From Engraulis encrasicolus (taxonomy: Eukaryota > Chordata > Actinopteri > Clupeiformes > Engraulidae), in the NCBI RefSeq assembly GCF_034702125.1, contig NC_085859.1:9202848-9266847 (forward strand): 64,000 bases of DNA, in the 5' to 3' direction. Shown piece after piece: positions 9,917 to 57,495 of this stretch. The translations under genes and the position numbers were made by a program. Every line of letters starts with the position of its first letter. The first letter of the stretch is position 1. The notes under the pieces were generated by a model that saw only the letters and a program-made list of their open reading frames with translations, made no database searches and was not told where the DNA came from.

Positions 9917-12470
9917 TGTGCATGGATATGGGTGTGTTTAGTTATGCGAGTGCATGGACATGGGTGTGGTGAGTTAGGTGAGTGCACGGGTGTAAGTCAA
10001 ACTATCTCCTCCCCTCCTTTTCTGGGGCCTTAGGGATTGTGAATGACGCAAGACTCGGCGTCAGATGATCAAAGTTTTTAATCAATATCTTGCACAATCA
10101 CTATTTAAAGGTCATATTCTCCCCGAGTCAGCGAAACTTGCTCTGCGTTGGTTGGGTTGACAGCAGGGGAACTTTATTGTGTTCTCCATAGCAAAGAAGG
10201 TGGAGCTAACAAGAGGCGAAGGCTAATACAACGTCCCATTGCAACATTCAACCCCTCGGGCATGGCCACCATTCTGGAATGAACATCGGACAAATTACAT
10301 TGGAATGCATTGGGAATGTATACAGAATTTCTGAATAATGTGGTTAACATACATTTATGTAGCTAAATGATTTTTTTCATTTATGAACGCTCATACCATC
10401 TCATGTGGGGTTTTTTTTTCAGCACAATCGGTGCAGAAGTTAGAATCTATAAGGCTAAAGTTGCCAAAGTAGCTAGCCATATTATGCTAACTTGAGCATT
10501 AGATCTGCGTTTTTTCCTATGGCCAAAGAACGTTGCTATGGCTACTGGTCATTACACAGTGGCGTACGTGACTGCCTGTTCATTCCAGAACGGCGGATTT
10601 GACTCAAAACGCCCCCTATTGAATGTTTGCCATAAAGGACCTGACCTTCACCTGTTGTTAGATCCACTTTCTTTGTCCACAGAGGTGGGATGAACCAGAC
10701 AAGAGGCCACAAGCCACAGGAGAAGATGGCAGGTGGTTGTTTAAAGGAACAGTCCACCCATTTTTGATTTTCACAGATTTGTAGTATCTCCAAGCATTAT
10801 TCATGATGAATGTGCATATAATTTTCTTCTTAGTGTTTTGGGCACTTAGATGTATTGGTATCAGAATTATTAGCAGAGCTTAGCATAATCACTGAAAGTA
10901 AATGGGAGCATTAGCGTCATACCACAAGTGATCACAGGACGGGATTTACTAGCTGCTTTGCACTCTGGTAAATTTTGAATTTATTTTAGAGTAGTCTAAG
11001 TACATTTGACCATGCTTTGTAGTACATTTAAAGTACATTTGACGATGCTTTGTTTGCTCCCAAAGACTTGCATTGCCACACTTCATTTGGCTATACTGTT
11101 AAACTCAGCAATGCAAACACATAGACGAAAACATCCTATGTATTTTTTTTTTTACTGTGATTTAACTACATAGCCTATGTTAAAATGGGAGTACTGGTGG
11201 CCACGCAATGTCACATAAAAAGTGTAAATAATATAGGAATAATGTTATGAACGCTTCAACACAACACTACATTTTACAGTAAGAGACAAGTAGAATGTTA
11301 TGAGTTTGCATCCAATTTTTTTATCTTTTCAACGGCGCCTCCTCCACATTTTCCCATTGCAATATGGCAGAATGTTGACAATAGGTGCAATCTATTTTTT
11401 GCAGCAATGCATTCTGGATAAAAATGTTGCATGATGGTCAGAAATCTTGTCCGACTTACCAATTTCACTCACGTGTGTGTAGAGGCGTTGAAGCCTGGCC
11501 CTCAAGCAGACCCTTCGTCCATTTCCGCTTAACTTCGTGAGCTCGCAAGAGGTTCTGGAAATCTTAGATGAGCTCGAATGGAATCAGAAATTTCACAGCC
11601 TGTCCAATCACAATCATGGGGTGGGATCACAGGGCAGGCTTCATTATAGGACTAGGTGTTAAAGTCCCTTCATGTTCATAACAGGTGATGGTGGAGTGGG
11701 GTTTAGTGATGACCATGTGGTGCCACCATTGCAAAACATCATCAGTTGTGTTCATTGGATGTTTCGGCCAATTTGACAAGACACTCTCATCCAGGGCTGG
11801 CCCACCACAGGCTGATCAGACCTGGGTGTGTGCTGGGTGTGGCATCACATGGTCACCTGGCCATATACAAGGGTATATACAAGTCAGTGGTTGAAGTAGT
11901 ACGTGACTCAAAAAAAGCCATGCTGTTTTGAACACACCCACGCTTTTCCAGAGCTAAGTGATTGACAATGTTCCAGATCGTGAGAACCAGGTTACAGGCG
12001 GTGTCCCACACAGCTAAAAAGTTTGCTCTGCAATCCACTTCACAGGGGCGCTGCTAAACATTGTGGGCCCCATGTTGGGCCCCCAAGATGACAAATTATG
12101 TTATCAGCATCCGTCTAGGGGCCCTGTCAATGCTGTTGGGCCCTTAGAATCTGTAACACCTTTCCCCCCCCTCGCGGCACCCATGCCACTTCAACTCCCC
12201 TTTCTCCACCTGCCACCCCCCCCCCAACAAAATCTCACGCATGATGTGCAAGTAGCCTACTTCGTAAATCAAACTTTTGCGACGTCTCATGCAAATTTGT
12301 GGTCGTCTTTAAAATCGGTGTGTCTAATACCACCCACATTGTCACTTCAAGTTCTCGCTGATGTACTTTGCAACATGTTGTTCGACGATGCAAGAAATCG
12401 AATGCATCTTTCACATGAAAATTTGCAGGATGTCTGACTCAATGAATACCACGTGCTTGTAACAAAGGGG
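9917..12470. other. Intergenic, worn repeats, no gene seen
   Basis: About 2.5 kb without a supportable gene. A fragment at 10130-10240 resembles the interior of the MITE at 9604-9916. A TTAA-type MITE left end (TTAAAGGAACAGTCCACCC) stands at 10741-10759 with no recognised partner. Two short direct repeats containing AGTACATTTGAC lie at about 10998-11052. Confidence 0.5.
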
Positions 12471-12475
12471 AGTAG

Positions 12476-12562
12476 AGTTGCCCCGCCAGGACTCGAACCC
12501 AGACCCTCTGGGGAAGTAAACTGGTGCTCTGATCGCTACACCGAAGAGCCAGGCTCATTGGC
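12476..12562 (-). repeat. tRNA-derived SINE head or tRNA-like sequence
   Basis: On the minus strand it reads GGTGTAGCGATCAGAGC (A-box like) and GGTTCGAGTCC (good B box), in cloverleaf-like spacing. Related to the copy 310 bp downstream. A SINE head is more likely than a working tRNA because no clean acceptor stem closes it. Confidence 0.6.
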
Positions 12563-12784
12563 GTGACAGTCAGAACACACCCACAACCCTAGTGATGGTC
12601 ACGCCTCACACACTCATGGTGTCCCTCACACAACTGCCCATCATGCTTCTCCCATCCAGTGTGCCCCATCATCAATGTTTCACCCATCACTGGGGTCCCT
12701 AATTCCTGGGGGTCCCTCACACTATGGGTTCACTTTCGATGGCCTCAGGGTAGCCATCTCACTTCTGATGCCATTTGTAGCGAA

Positions 12785-12872
12785 GGGGAGAAGAGTTGCC
12801 CAGCCGGGACTTGAACCCTGACCTTCTGTGGTACTAAACTGGGGCTCTGACCGCTACACCAAAGAGCCAGGC
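12785..12872 (-). repeat. tRNA-derived SINE head or tRNA-like sequence, second copy
   Basis: Minus-strand A-box-like GGTGTAGCGGTCAGAGC and B box GGTTCAAGTCC. Same family as 12476-12562, diverged by scattered substitutions. Confidence 0.6.
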
Positions 12873-12899
12873 TCTTAGTGATGGACACTAGTGATGGTC

Positions 12900-14326
<1,427 letters not shown>

Positions 14327-14398
14327 GGTATTTGAATGAGTGTTTAGTGCATATTGTGCATATGAGAGAGGGCTGCAGGGGCCTCACAACAACTTTAC

Positions 14399-14399
<1 letters not shown>

Positions 14400-14436
<37 letters not shown>
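14400..14436. repeat. (GAT)n microsatellite
   Basis: Twelve GAT units in the TRIM A 3' UTR/flank. TRIM B keeps only three at the matching place (29879-29888). Confidence 0.9.
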
Positions 14437-14439
<3 letters not shown>

Positions 14440-14456
14440 CAAATGAGAAACATAAC

Positions 14457-23193
<8,737 letters not shown>

Positions 23194-23345
23194 TTTGTAG
23201 CTCTCCTTAACACTGGTGCTAACTGTGAGAAGCAGCAGCAGAGTGACAGCTGACTCCCTCATGGCTCCCTCGGAACACTAAGGAGGAGCCCAGAATGGGA
23301 TCGGCCAATTAGGATCATTCTTGTTATCAGGGGGGGAAGAAGATA
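23194..23345 (-). promoter_or_regulatory. TRIM A 5' UTR and proximal upstream region
   Basis: A block just upstream of the TRIM A start (GAACACTAAGGAGGAGCCCAG, GGGATCGGCC) is shared with dead copy 1 at 9513-9575. On the gene strand it contains TAATTGGCC, an inverted CCAAT box, at about 23305-23313, which is lost in copy 1. No clear interferon response element was recognised. Promoter function is inferred. Confidence 0.35.
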
Positions 23346-23879
23346 GGAGCAGGTGGGATGGATGAGGGTGTTGTCAACCAGGTGACAGGGGCAGTGTTCA
23401 AGAATGTTTACAACACATTTCCATCAACAGAAATGTGGTGGTTGTTTTTCTTCGCTGAACATTGTGCTATGCTGTGGCCAAACAAGTTGTTCAATCTGGA
23501 AACGGCAGCAAAATGTTGCAGCAGTTGAACACGGCCTGCAGGGCAAGTTGCCTCCCCAGTCGTTTCCCTCGGCCTCCAGTCAAGTGCTTCAGGGGTGCCC
23601 CTCCTCCCGTTAACAAAAGGTTCCCCTTAGAACAGAGAGTATAGGTTCTAAAAAAAAAAAAAAAATAAAAAAAAAAAAACGCCCCCTTGACCTCATCATA
23701 AACCTCCTAATGGCCCCTTGATCTCATCATAAACCTGCCAACACCCCCCTTATTATTAAAATTGGCTAATTTTATGTTTCCTTCTCAATGTACACCCCTC
23801 GAGGGCTTCTTTGCCCCACCCCCTGATTGGGATTTGCCCATAGTCCTTGTTTGCTACAGGGTGTAAATCATTGTACTGT
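23346..23879. other. Spacer, A-rich tract, no gene seen
   Basis: Contains an A-rich tract at 23651-23679 and CCCCTTGA-CTCATCATAAACCT direct repeats (about 23684-23735). No supported gene. Confidence 0.5.
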
Positions 23880-24599
23880 CACCGCTGTCAACAATCCAGT
23901 GTTAATTTAAAATACAGAGCGTTTAGGATTTGTGAGTTGTGGTCAAGATGTCAAGATACCACCCCCACCCCCCTAATCTGTTCTCTAGTCAGCTGCATTG
24001 TACTCAGCTGTCCCTTCAAAAGTGTCTTACTACGATTATGTGATTCTCATGTGGGTGAGTGTTGATAAAATAATTCAGCTTATAAATATTTTTTTTTTAC
24101 AATTTAATATATTTTTATTGAGTCATTGTTTTATTACATACAGTACATGAACACCAATTACTGAGACTATTAACAGAGAGATATTAAACAGAATCAACAT
24201 ATCAACAACATATTAAACAGCATCCCACTATCAGGTGTGTGATCATCCTAAATTGCCACCCCCCCCCCACCCCCCACCTGTTCTCTACTCAGCTGCATTC
24301 TACTGGGTTCTGTCTTTTAGTGGTTGTTAACACCAATTACAAAATAACACAGCAGGCACCCCATCACCCCCACACCAAACCAGAAATATGAAAGTACCAT
24401 AGCACCATAAATCTACAGTTATATCATCAATGTTGTATACAATCCAACTGAACATGATTGACATGGAATATGGCAGATTTCATGAATATAAAAACAAATA
24501 TTTCCACAGAGATGAGAAAATTTTGCATTGGACAATATGCAAACAAACTCACTTGTTGGTCACACAAACACAAACATACACCAAAATGTCCACCTTTAC

Positions 24600-24665
<66 letters not shown>

Positions 24666-24673
24666 GAGGAAGG

Positions 24674-24723
<50 letters not shown>

Positions 24724-24847
24724 TAGAGAGAGGGAGAAGTGGGAACTGGTAGGGATGTGCAGAGGTGAACAGAACAATTCTGTCCTAGCCTGAGAAATCC
24801 CGTGCATGCTGCTTTGCACAATCGCTCCAATCTGAAAGACAGCATGG
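23880..24847. repeat. TRIM 3'-flank duplicate, copy B, with a 398-bp inversion
   Basis: Collinear with 12900-14040 up to 24449; then 24450-24847 is the inverted complement of the block starting at 14043 in copy A. Contains a TACAGTA footprint at 24139-24145. Confidence 0.8.
24603..24734. repeat. (GA)n microsatellite
   Basis: About 130 bp of GA with a GGAGGAGGAAGG interruption; in the inverted block. The paralogous site at 14150-14195 is a short CT tract. Confidence 0.95.
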
Positions 24848-25894
24848 AGTCTACCCTCAGCAAGGGTACCAGATCATGGTCCCTGTCTCTCTCCAATCAA
24901 AGAGCAGGGAGGCGTGGAAAGGCGTAGACTGCAGTTTGATTGAATAGATACAACTGACGTGATTGGCTATGGCTACGTATGCCAGGTGATACACATTCAT
25001 AACGCCCAATCAACAGCCGTTGTCAATCGTAAACCACACCCCCCCCCTACGAGATTTAAAGTAGTGAGGTCTCCAGACCTTATCTCTCTTACAGGATACA
25101 AGATATCCATGATTTGCATGTGACGTCAAACGTTCTAGTGGACGGCTACTGGACGGCAAGAGTGCCGCATTAATGAATGGATTCCTATGGGACTCGCAAC
25201 GCTTAGTAACTCATAACGTAACTTAGATCGCCGATAAACTAAACACCGTGAACACCCATTGCGCTGTTTGTTACAAAAACGGATAGGGTTACAACCCAGG
25301 CGTGACTTTTCAATGGATCTCAAAATAAAACGAGAAAGCTGAGGTGAATCGCGGCAACCAACTGGAAAACCATCAAACTAGCCTACTGAAGTAGCTGGAT
25401 GAGCACCACGGTAAGTTTCTCATTTGTCATCCTTTGTATCATCATTTGTCTCTTAATTCGTGAACGCTAGTTAATTTAAGTCTAATGTGCAATTTCAGTG
25501 GCTTTTTCTGTTAGGTCAATGTAAGATACTTTACATGATTAACGTTAATTATCAGCATCATTACGCTATGATGGACGTATGCTAAGATATTGCAGGCTGT
25601 AACATAAACACGGAATTCATAAAGCTCTTGGTGAAATAGCAAGGCTATGACGTTCATACTGTTAAGGTTCAAATGTAAAAATAAACCATGTGTACATCTC
25701 TAGCGCTGATTTCCCAAGTAGTAGGCCTACTCTCCAGCATGATGCTGTCATGAAATGCCAATCACCTTATCCATGCTGGCCTATTTATAATGACATGCAT
25801 AGGCCCACCAGTGTCGATGTTGTTGTCAATAATATGAAGTCCACCACTTTGTTGTGTTGTCATCCAAATTGTCTGCCCTCTGAAATCAGTCACA

Positions 25895-26100
25895 CACATC
25901 AGAGGCTTAATGGTTTGGGAAGTGGTATTACGAGGGTTGCAGGTTCAAATCCCATCCTACACCTCTCCCTTCACCTCCCATCCAGGCTGAAGTAGGCCTA
26001 TGAGCTAGGCACCAAGCCCCATGCTGCAGGGACAGTTAACAATTCACTGTGAGTAACGAAGTTGCTTTGGATAAGTGTCAGCTAAGTGTTATCTTTCTGT
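25895..26100 (+). repeat. tRNA-derived SINE
   Basis: Head with GCAGGTTCAAATCCCA (B box) at about 25940 and a worn A box before it; body contains AAGCCCCATGCTGCAGGGAC and GTTGCTTTGGATAAGTGTCA, the usual 3' body of a common fish SINE. Confidence 0.7.
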
Positions 26101-26786
26101 TTCTCCAGATGAGAAGAGCGATGATCTGATGTCATGACACATTGGATGTATGGAAGAGCCAGAGGTCCAGCACACCAAGTCAAGTTTAGCCGATTTCAAC
26201 CTCTTAATCACACCAACTCAATGTAGTAATCAGTTCATTCAATGGCTCAAATACTTTATTTTTAGACACAAAGTACAAATACATTTCAAGGTTTTGTAGG
26301 TGATGGGAGGGGATATGGGTGGACATGTACAATAGACGTGCAAGTACTTATATTAATAAATGGTTATCTGAACTAGGCCTGTAATAGTCAACCCATTGAT
26401 GCTGGATGCTGTGTACTCGTTGTATTGACCTAGGTGTCTGGAGCGACAGCATTTAGGCATGACATATTGGATTTTTTTAGATTAAAAATGTGGGTATGTT
26501 AGAGCTGAATTAACATGTTCTAATGCAAGAGGATGGTCTTAGCTTTTAAAACTCATATCATGTCTGTATGTGCTTCAGAGACTTATTTAGTTATTTGGGG
26601 GGGGGGGTTTATAGGATGAGGACCCCTTTCTTAAAAGGGGCATGCAATTAGCTGGCATTTTGGTGCCGGCTGAAATGGGTCAATATTATTTACATACAGC
26701 ACTATCCCCATACCAGTATACCCATGTCACCTGAGATATACATTTAGTGGAGACAATATAATTAGTTAGACTAGACTGAAGATTGA

Positions 26787-27090
26787 CAGGCGGTCATGGG
26801 TAAGTGGTTAGAGTGTCAGCCTTGTATCCCAAAGGTTGCCGGTTGGACTCCCGACCCACCAGGTTGGTGGGGGGAGTTAAGTAATCAGTGCTCTCCCCCA
26901 TCCTCCTCCATGACTGAGATACCCTGAGCATGGTACCACCGCACTGCTCCCTTGGGGCGCTATTGGGGGATGCCCCCTTGCACGGGTGAAGCATAAATGC
27001 AGTTTCGTGGTGTGCAGTGAAAACTTGTGTGATGTGTCACAATGACAATGGTAGTTGGAGTTTCCCAGTTGGGCTTTCACAGAAAATGTT
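26787..27090 (+). repeat. tRNA-derived SINE
   Basis: Starts GGCGGTCATGGGTAAGTGGTTAGAG (A box TGGGTAAGTGG), worn B box GGTTGGACTCC; body holds GCACTGCTCCCTTGGGGCGC and ends near GTCACAATGACAATG. Confidence 0.75.
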
Positions 27091-28892
27091 CTACGTTGTT
27101 GTATTAGTACAATAAAATAAGCAAGACATGTCTGGATGGACTTCATCATTTCAGTTATTTATTATCACAGCTACTCACCATCAATGACAACCAGGGCTCA
27201 CCAGCCAACCAGCCAAATGCTGGGAAAATTAAGTTTTGCTAGTAGAAAAGAAAACATGTTTGGAGATTAACATACTAGCCATTTTGGCTACTAGTGAATA
27301 AAAAAGTTAATTTAGAGCCCTTCTGAAAACTCCAACAACTGGTACAGGTGATCAGTGCATCAGGGGAGGAATGTAAGGGTAGGCCCGATGGATGAGGGGA
27401 ACAGCATCACTGATGGTGAGGTCCTGGTGCTGCTGCAAAGCCAAAGAGGAAGAAGCCTCTCTGGACACCTCTTCATGTTGGCTCCCCCATCTAATTAGAA
27501 AAAAAGAAAAGACAAACATGCTATTTAAAATGAATCTAGCCATGCATTGTAATGTACTGGTACAGTACTGAATAATTAACTCCCTTGGCAATATTGTCTG
27601 AATTAAAATGTGATGTAAAATGTCAGAAAATAACACTCATCCCAACTTACTAGTCATGTATTTACCTGTGCTGCTGGGATGCTATTCTTGGACGTCATCC
27701 TGGCCACCATGACTCATGGTTTTAGTTTGGGTGCTGACCACCTGACTGATGAACCTGCAATTACTAAACAATAAAAACAATAAAAGATAAATAACAGGTT
27801 TGTTGTGCTTTTCTTTCTCTTGTGAAGGTCATCTTTTCAAATGATTTATTTAATCAAATCAAAATTATTTAATCAAAGTATGTAACCGACATTCTGTCCT
27901 ATGTGTTTCTACATGTGCAATGTAATGCAACACCGATTTGAAACATTGAAGTATGTCAAGTCAGCTTTTATTGTCACTTTACTTATGGTCATACAAGGGA
28001 AACAACGTTTTCTCTCTACCATGCCAGGACATAGACAGGACTGACAATTACAGACAGACAGAAAGACTAAGACAGGACAGGTAGCAGTGATGGACTGGTA
28101 ACATAAGTGGTCAATAATAATACAGTACAAATGAACATATTGGACATGCAAACAGAAGATGAGATATATAATTATATTTCACAATAGCCTACATTGTGCA
28201 GACGTGGCTAAACAACAATGAAATCCACTTGGATGAAACGAAGCGAGAGAATTCAAGTTAACCTACAAGATACATCTGAGATGAAAAGATATGCTATTCA
28301 AAACACCACTTTGCGAAAACAAAATGTACCGTGCGTCTTATAGCCTAGTAAGTTAGGTTAGCAGCATTATCTTACCTGTGCCATGCGAAGAAGAGGATGC
28401 AGCCGCGGTGCCCAGCCACCAATGAAGAAACGGTGCATAAATGTGCTTATTTTGCCAATGCAGAGGTTTGGTTTAAGTTCACAACTTTACTGAAGAAAAT
28501 AAACACGGGATAAAAAATATATATCGCAGGCAGAGTAAGTTCATGGCTGGAAGCAAGCAACAACTTTCTCTTCTTCTCCCAGTTTGTCGTAGCCTACCGC
28601 CCGTCCCCGTTATGCCATCTAGTGGAGCAGAATACATTTGAATAAATCTATGATTTGAACACATCCACCGTGGCCAACCTAGCCTGATAACGCCAGGTAC
28701 ATATCCCGTTTAAAAAAAATACAAGAACTACGTGTTTCTTTGGTATTTTATGGTCAAAGTTGTCTTCGTCTGCATATAATTCCTATGTACGAATGTGTAC
28801 TTCTGCCGTCCAGCAAAATCGATTACGTAATATTGTGACGTCAATGCAAATGATGGATACAAGATAGCACTTGTGATTGGGTCTGGTGGTAA

Positions 28893-28964
28893 GCAGGCCA
28901 GTTCTGCCCTGTGATCCAAAATATATTCCTATTCTGGAGCAGGTCACTAGAGGGAGTTCAGTCT

Positions 28965-28967
<3 letters not shown>
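28893..28967 (-). pseudogene. TRIM B30.2 exon fragment
   Basis: 75 bp matching the part of the B30.2 exons at 14593-14655 and 29998-30063 (GCCCTGTGATCCA, CCTATTCTGGAGC, CACTAGAGGGAGTT). It runs straight into a TG microsatellite. A broken extra copy of the TRIM last exon. Confidence 0.75.
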
Positions 28968-28969
<2 letters not shown>

Positions 28970-29052
<83 letters not shown>

Positions 29053-29122
29053 GGTATTTGAATGAGTGTTTATTTATTATCAAGTGCATATTGTGTGTAT
29101 GAGAGTGTGTGTGTGTGTGTGT

Positions 29123-29159
<37 letters not shown>

Positions 29160-29169
29160 GGCTAGTGTA

Positions 29170-29251
<82 letters not shown>
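28970..29251. repeat. Three (TG)n tracts
   Basis: TG tracts at 28970-29050, 29106-29155 and 29171-29251, separated by TRIM 3'-flank sequence (TTGGTATTTGAATGAGTGTT). Confidence 0.95.
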
Positions 29252-29253
<2 letters not shown>

Positions 29254-29796
29254 GGGCTGGGCAGTTCTGGATAAAATGTGTATCACGGTTTTCTTGATGA
29301 ATATCACGGTTTTCTGCACGGTTTTTTGCTAAGCAGCGATTTCCCCCCAAAATCTCAATGTTTCTGGAGAAAAGGCTGAAATTAAATTTAAAAATGAGAT
29401 AAAATCCTGAATTTCAATTCATCTCCAATTCTCCATTTCTATTTTAATCACTTTTTCATTTCAATAATATATTTTATAATTTATTTCATCCATGACATGT
29501 GGGTTTATCATGTTTCACTCTCATCTCTCGTTAACGCGATTAGGTTCTAATGGCAATTATTTTTATTAGTTCAATCAACTTCTTACATTGTGTTGACATC
29601 TCTATTGGAAAAACAACAGTGGACGTGGAGAGTTGAGGTGAAGTGTGACACGAAGTATGAAATTCACACATGTAGTAGGAAGTGTGATGTAGCTCATGAT
29701 GGAACAAAAATTGAAAAAAACCTCTCATCAAAAAGTGAATCTTGTGTAGGTGAAAACCGTTATCACGTTTTTTTAACGGTATACCACCCAGCCCTC
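29252..29796. mobile_element. hAT MITE, 545 bp, in a TG tract
   Basis: Termini TAGGGCTGGGCAG and, reading inward from the right, GAGGGCTGGGTGG. Flanked on both sides by GTGTGTGT, which fits an 8-bp TSD but is also microsatellite. Interior has ATCACGGTTTTCT repeats. Confidence 0.75.
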
Positions 29797-29862
29797 GTGT
29801 GTGTTGGTATTTGAATGAGTGTTTAGTGCATATTGTGTGTATGAGAGGGGGCTGCAGGGGCC

Positions 29863-56066
<26,204 letters not shown>

Positions 56067-57287
56067 CTGGAACATCAGGAATTAAAGACAATTTTAAGGT
56101 GCTTTAAGGGCTTTCATCTTTATTAATAGTAGCCTAGTTTAATAGATGAAAAACTTAGATACTACAAATGGCAGGGAAACTCGTAATGGGTCATTTCACG
56201 TGAAATTAGACACTTTGAGACCCGACCGACCCGGATTTCAGTCATACTTGGTGTGCCTTTTTAGTAGCAAGGTAGCACCCCAGACCTGCATTGGTTTGAA
56301 TCTGACATGAATATTAAGGGAGAAACAGATTAGCGAAGGTTTACAAATGAGGGTAGGACACTATACATTCAGCCTTGATTATATAAGTCAGTGTTAGTCA
56401 CAAAAAATGTCTGTGGTGTTGTTAGAAAGCTCTTTTCATAGGCATAGCCATTCGAGTGGCTATGCCTACATTGTCGAAATAGAATAGGCTACTATAGCCT
56501 ATAGCCTACAATGTCCAAATTATTAGCCTATTCCCTTTGAATGCAGTGCTCATTTGAGTAATTTAGCCTACAGTGGAAGAACAATGCCCTCGCCACTTAA
56601 AAGAAATAAATAGGCTAATAAATAGCCTAAATAATAAAATAGCATTGTATGAAGAGCAAACTTGGTAGTCTGGGTAACAGACAAACATATTATGATCGAA
56701 ATTGTCATATTAGTAAATAATTTGTGAGAAAATGTTATCTAGCCTATTCAACATAGACTAGGCTACTTTTTGTTGGACAGGGCATGTCGCGTTATAGCAT
56801 CGTGAGTGCAACTGTCAATCAGTTGAGAAGGGCTCTGCAGCCTACGTGATCATGTATGGATCTTTACATTGCAGTCATCTAAGATTACGAAAGTTCACGC
56901 TTTGTGTGGGCTAAATGATCATTTGCGCTAGAAAGACAAGCGTTGCCTATAGTGGCACCAGGCGGCGCAGGTTGCGTTTGTGGTTTGTGCACACACATGT
57001 GACGCGATTATCTTTCCCAAACTCCCAAATTAACCGCTTGGTCTCTGGTGAAGGAGGGGGTGGCCTTGGCACCCTGTCCTTCAACTTCGGGATAAGAAAA
57101 AGCGAAACCAATTTCAGTTCAGGAAAAGGACAGAGCAGAGGAGTAGCCTACCAAACCAAAAGAAGACAAAGTGTTGTAGGCTACATTGCCACTATGGGTG
57201 TTTTCATAGCCTACCTGTTCCCTATCAACCATTTAAGCGAACTTATACCTGCAGCTCAGCATTTTCTGTGATGAAGTGTATCCAGAC
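56067..57287. other. TRIM B upstream intron region, no RING exon seen
   Basis: About 1.2 kb with no supported coding exon. A GGGTCATTTCACGTGAAAT motif at about 56187-56205 belongs to a common fish repeat. Confidence 0.5.
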
Positions 57288-57495
57288 CCATCGGAAGTGA
57301 ACCATTTTTTTTTTTTTTTTTTTTTTTTATTATTGTAATAAAAGAGCATGACAAAGACATGACATTACAATAAGGCACACAAGGTCAAGAAAACATAGTA
57401 CATATAGACAATTTGGATTAGGTTACATTAAACAATTCTAATAAGAAATGAAAAGGAATAAAATAGACAATAAACAAACAAACAAGAGGAATAAA

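Larger units (their letters stand above)
25106..28857. mobile_element. 3.75-kb unclassified DNA transposon with 9-bp TSD
   Basis: Imperfect TIRs: TCCATGATTTGCATGTGACG at the left and TCCATCATTTGCATTGACG read inward at the right; a second GGACGGC match lies a little further in. Flanked by TACAAGATA at 25097-25105 and 28858-28866. A 9-bp TSD points to a Mutator-like class but no transposase was found. Carries two SINEs and splice-like signals with no long coding frame. Confidence 0.65.

Noticed and set aside
12063..12437. 124-codon plus-strand frame
   Set aside because: Proline-rich low-complexity start and no domain; lies in repeat-derived DNA near tRNA-like SINEs.
12476..12872. Two functional tRNA genes
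   Set aside because: A and B boxes are good, but acceptor stems do not close and the two copies differ as SINE copies do.
23194..23262. Signal peptide on TRIM A (upstream ATG at 23262, hydrophobic leader)
   Set aside because: TRIM ligases are cytoplasmic. The ATG at 23193 directly precedes the RING, and the leader stretch is better explained as 5' UTR.
27352..28438. Three-exon minus-strand gene inside the 25.1-28.9 kb transposon
   Set aside because: Splice-like sites at 28376, 27754/27666 and 27498 exist, but the joined frame stops in the second exon. Could be non-coding; not enough to call a gene.
56915..57271. 118-codon plus-strand frame before the L1
   Set aside because: No domain, no splice support; antisense to TRIM B.
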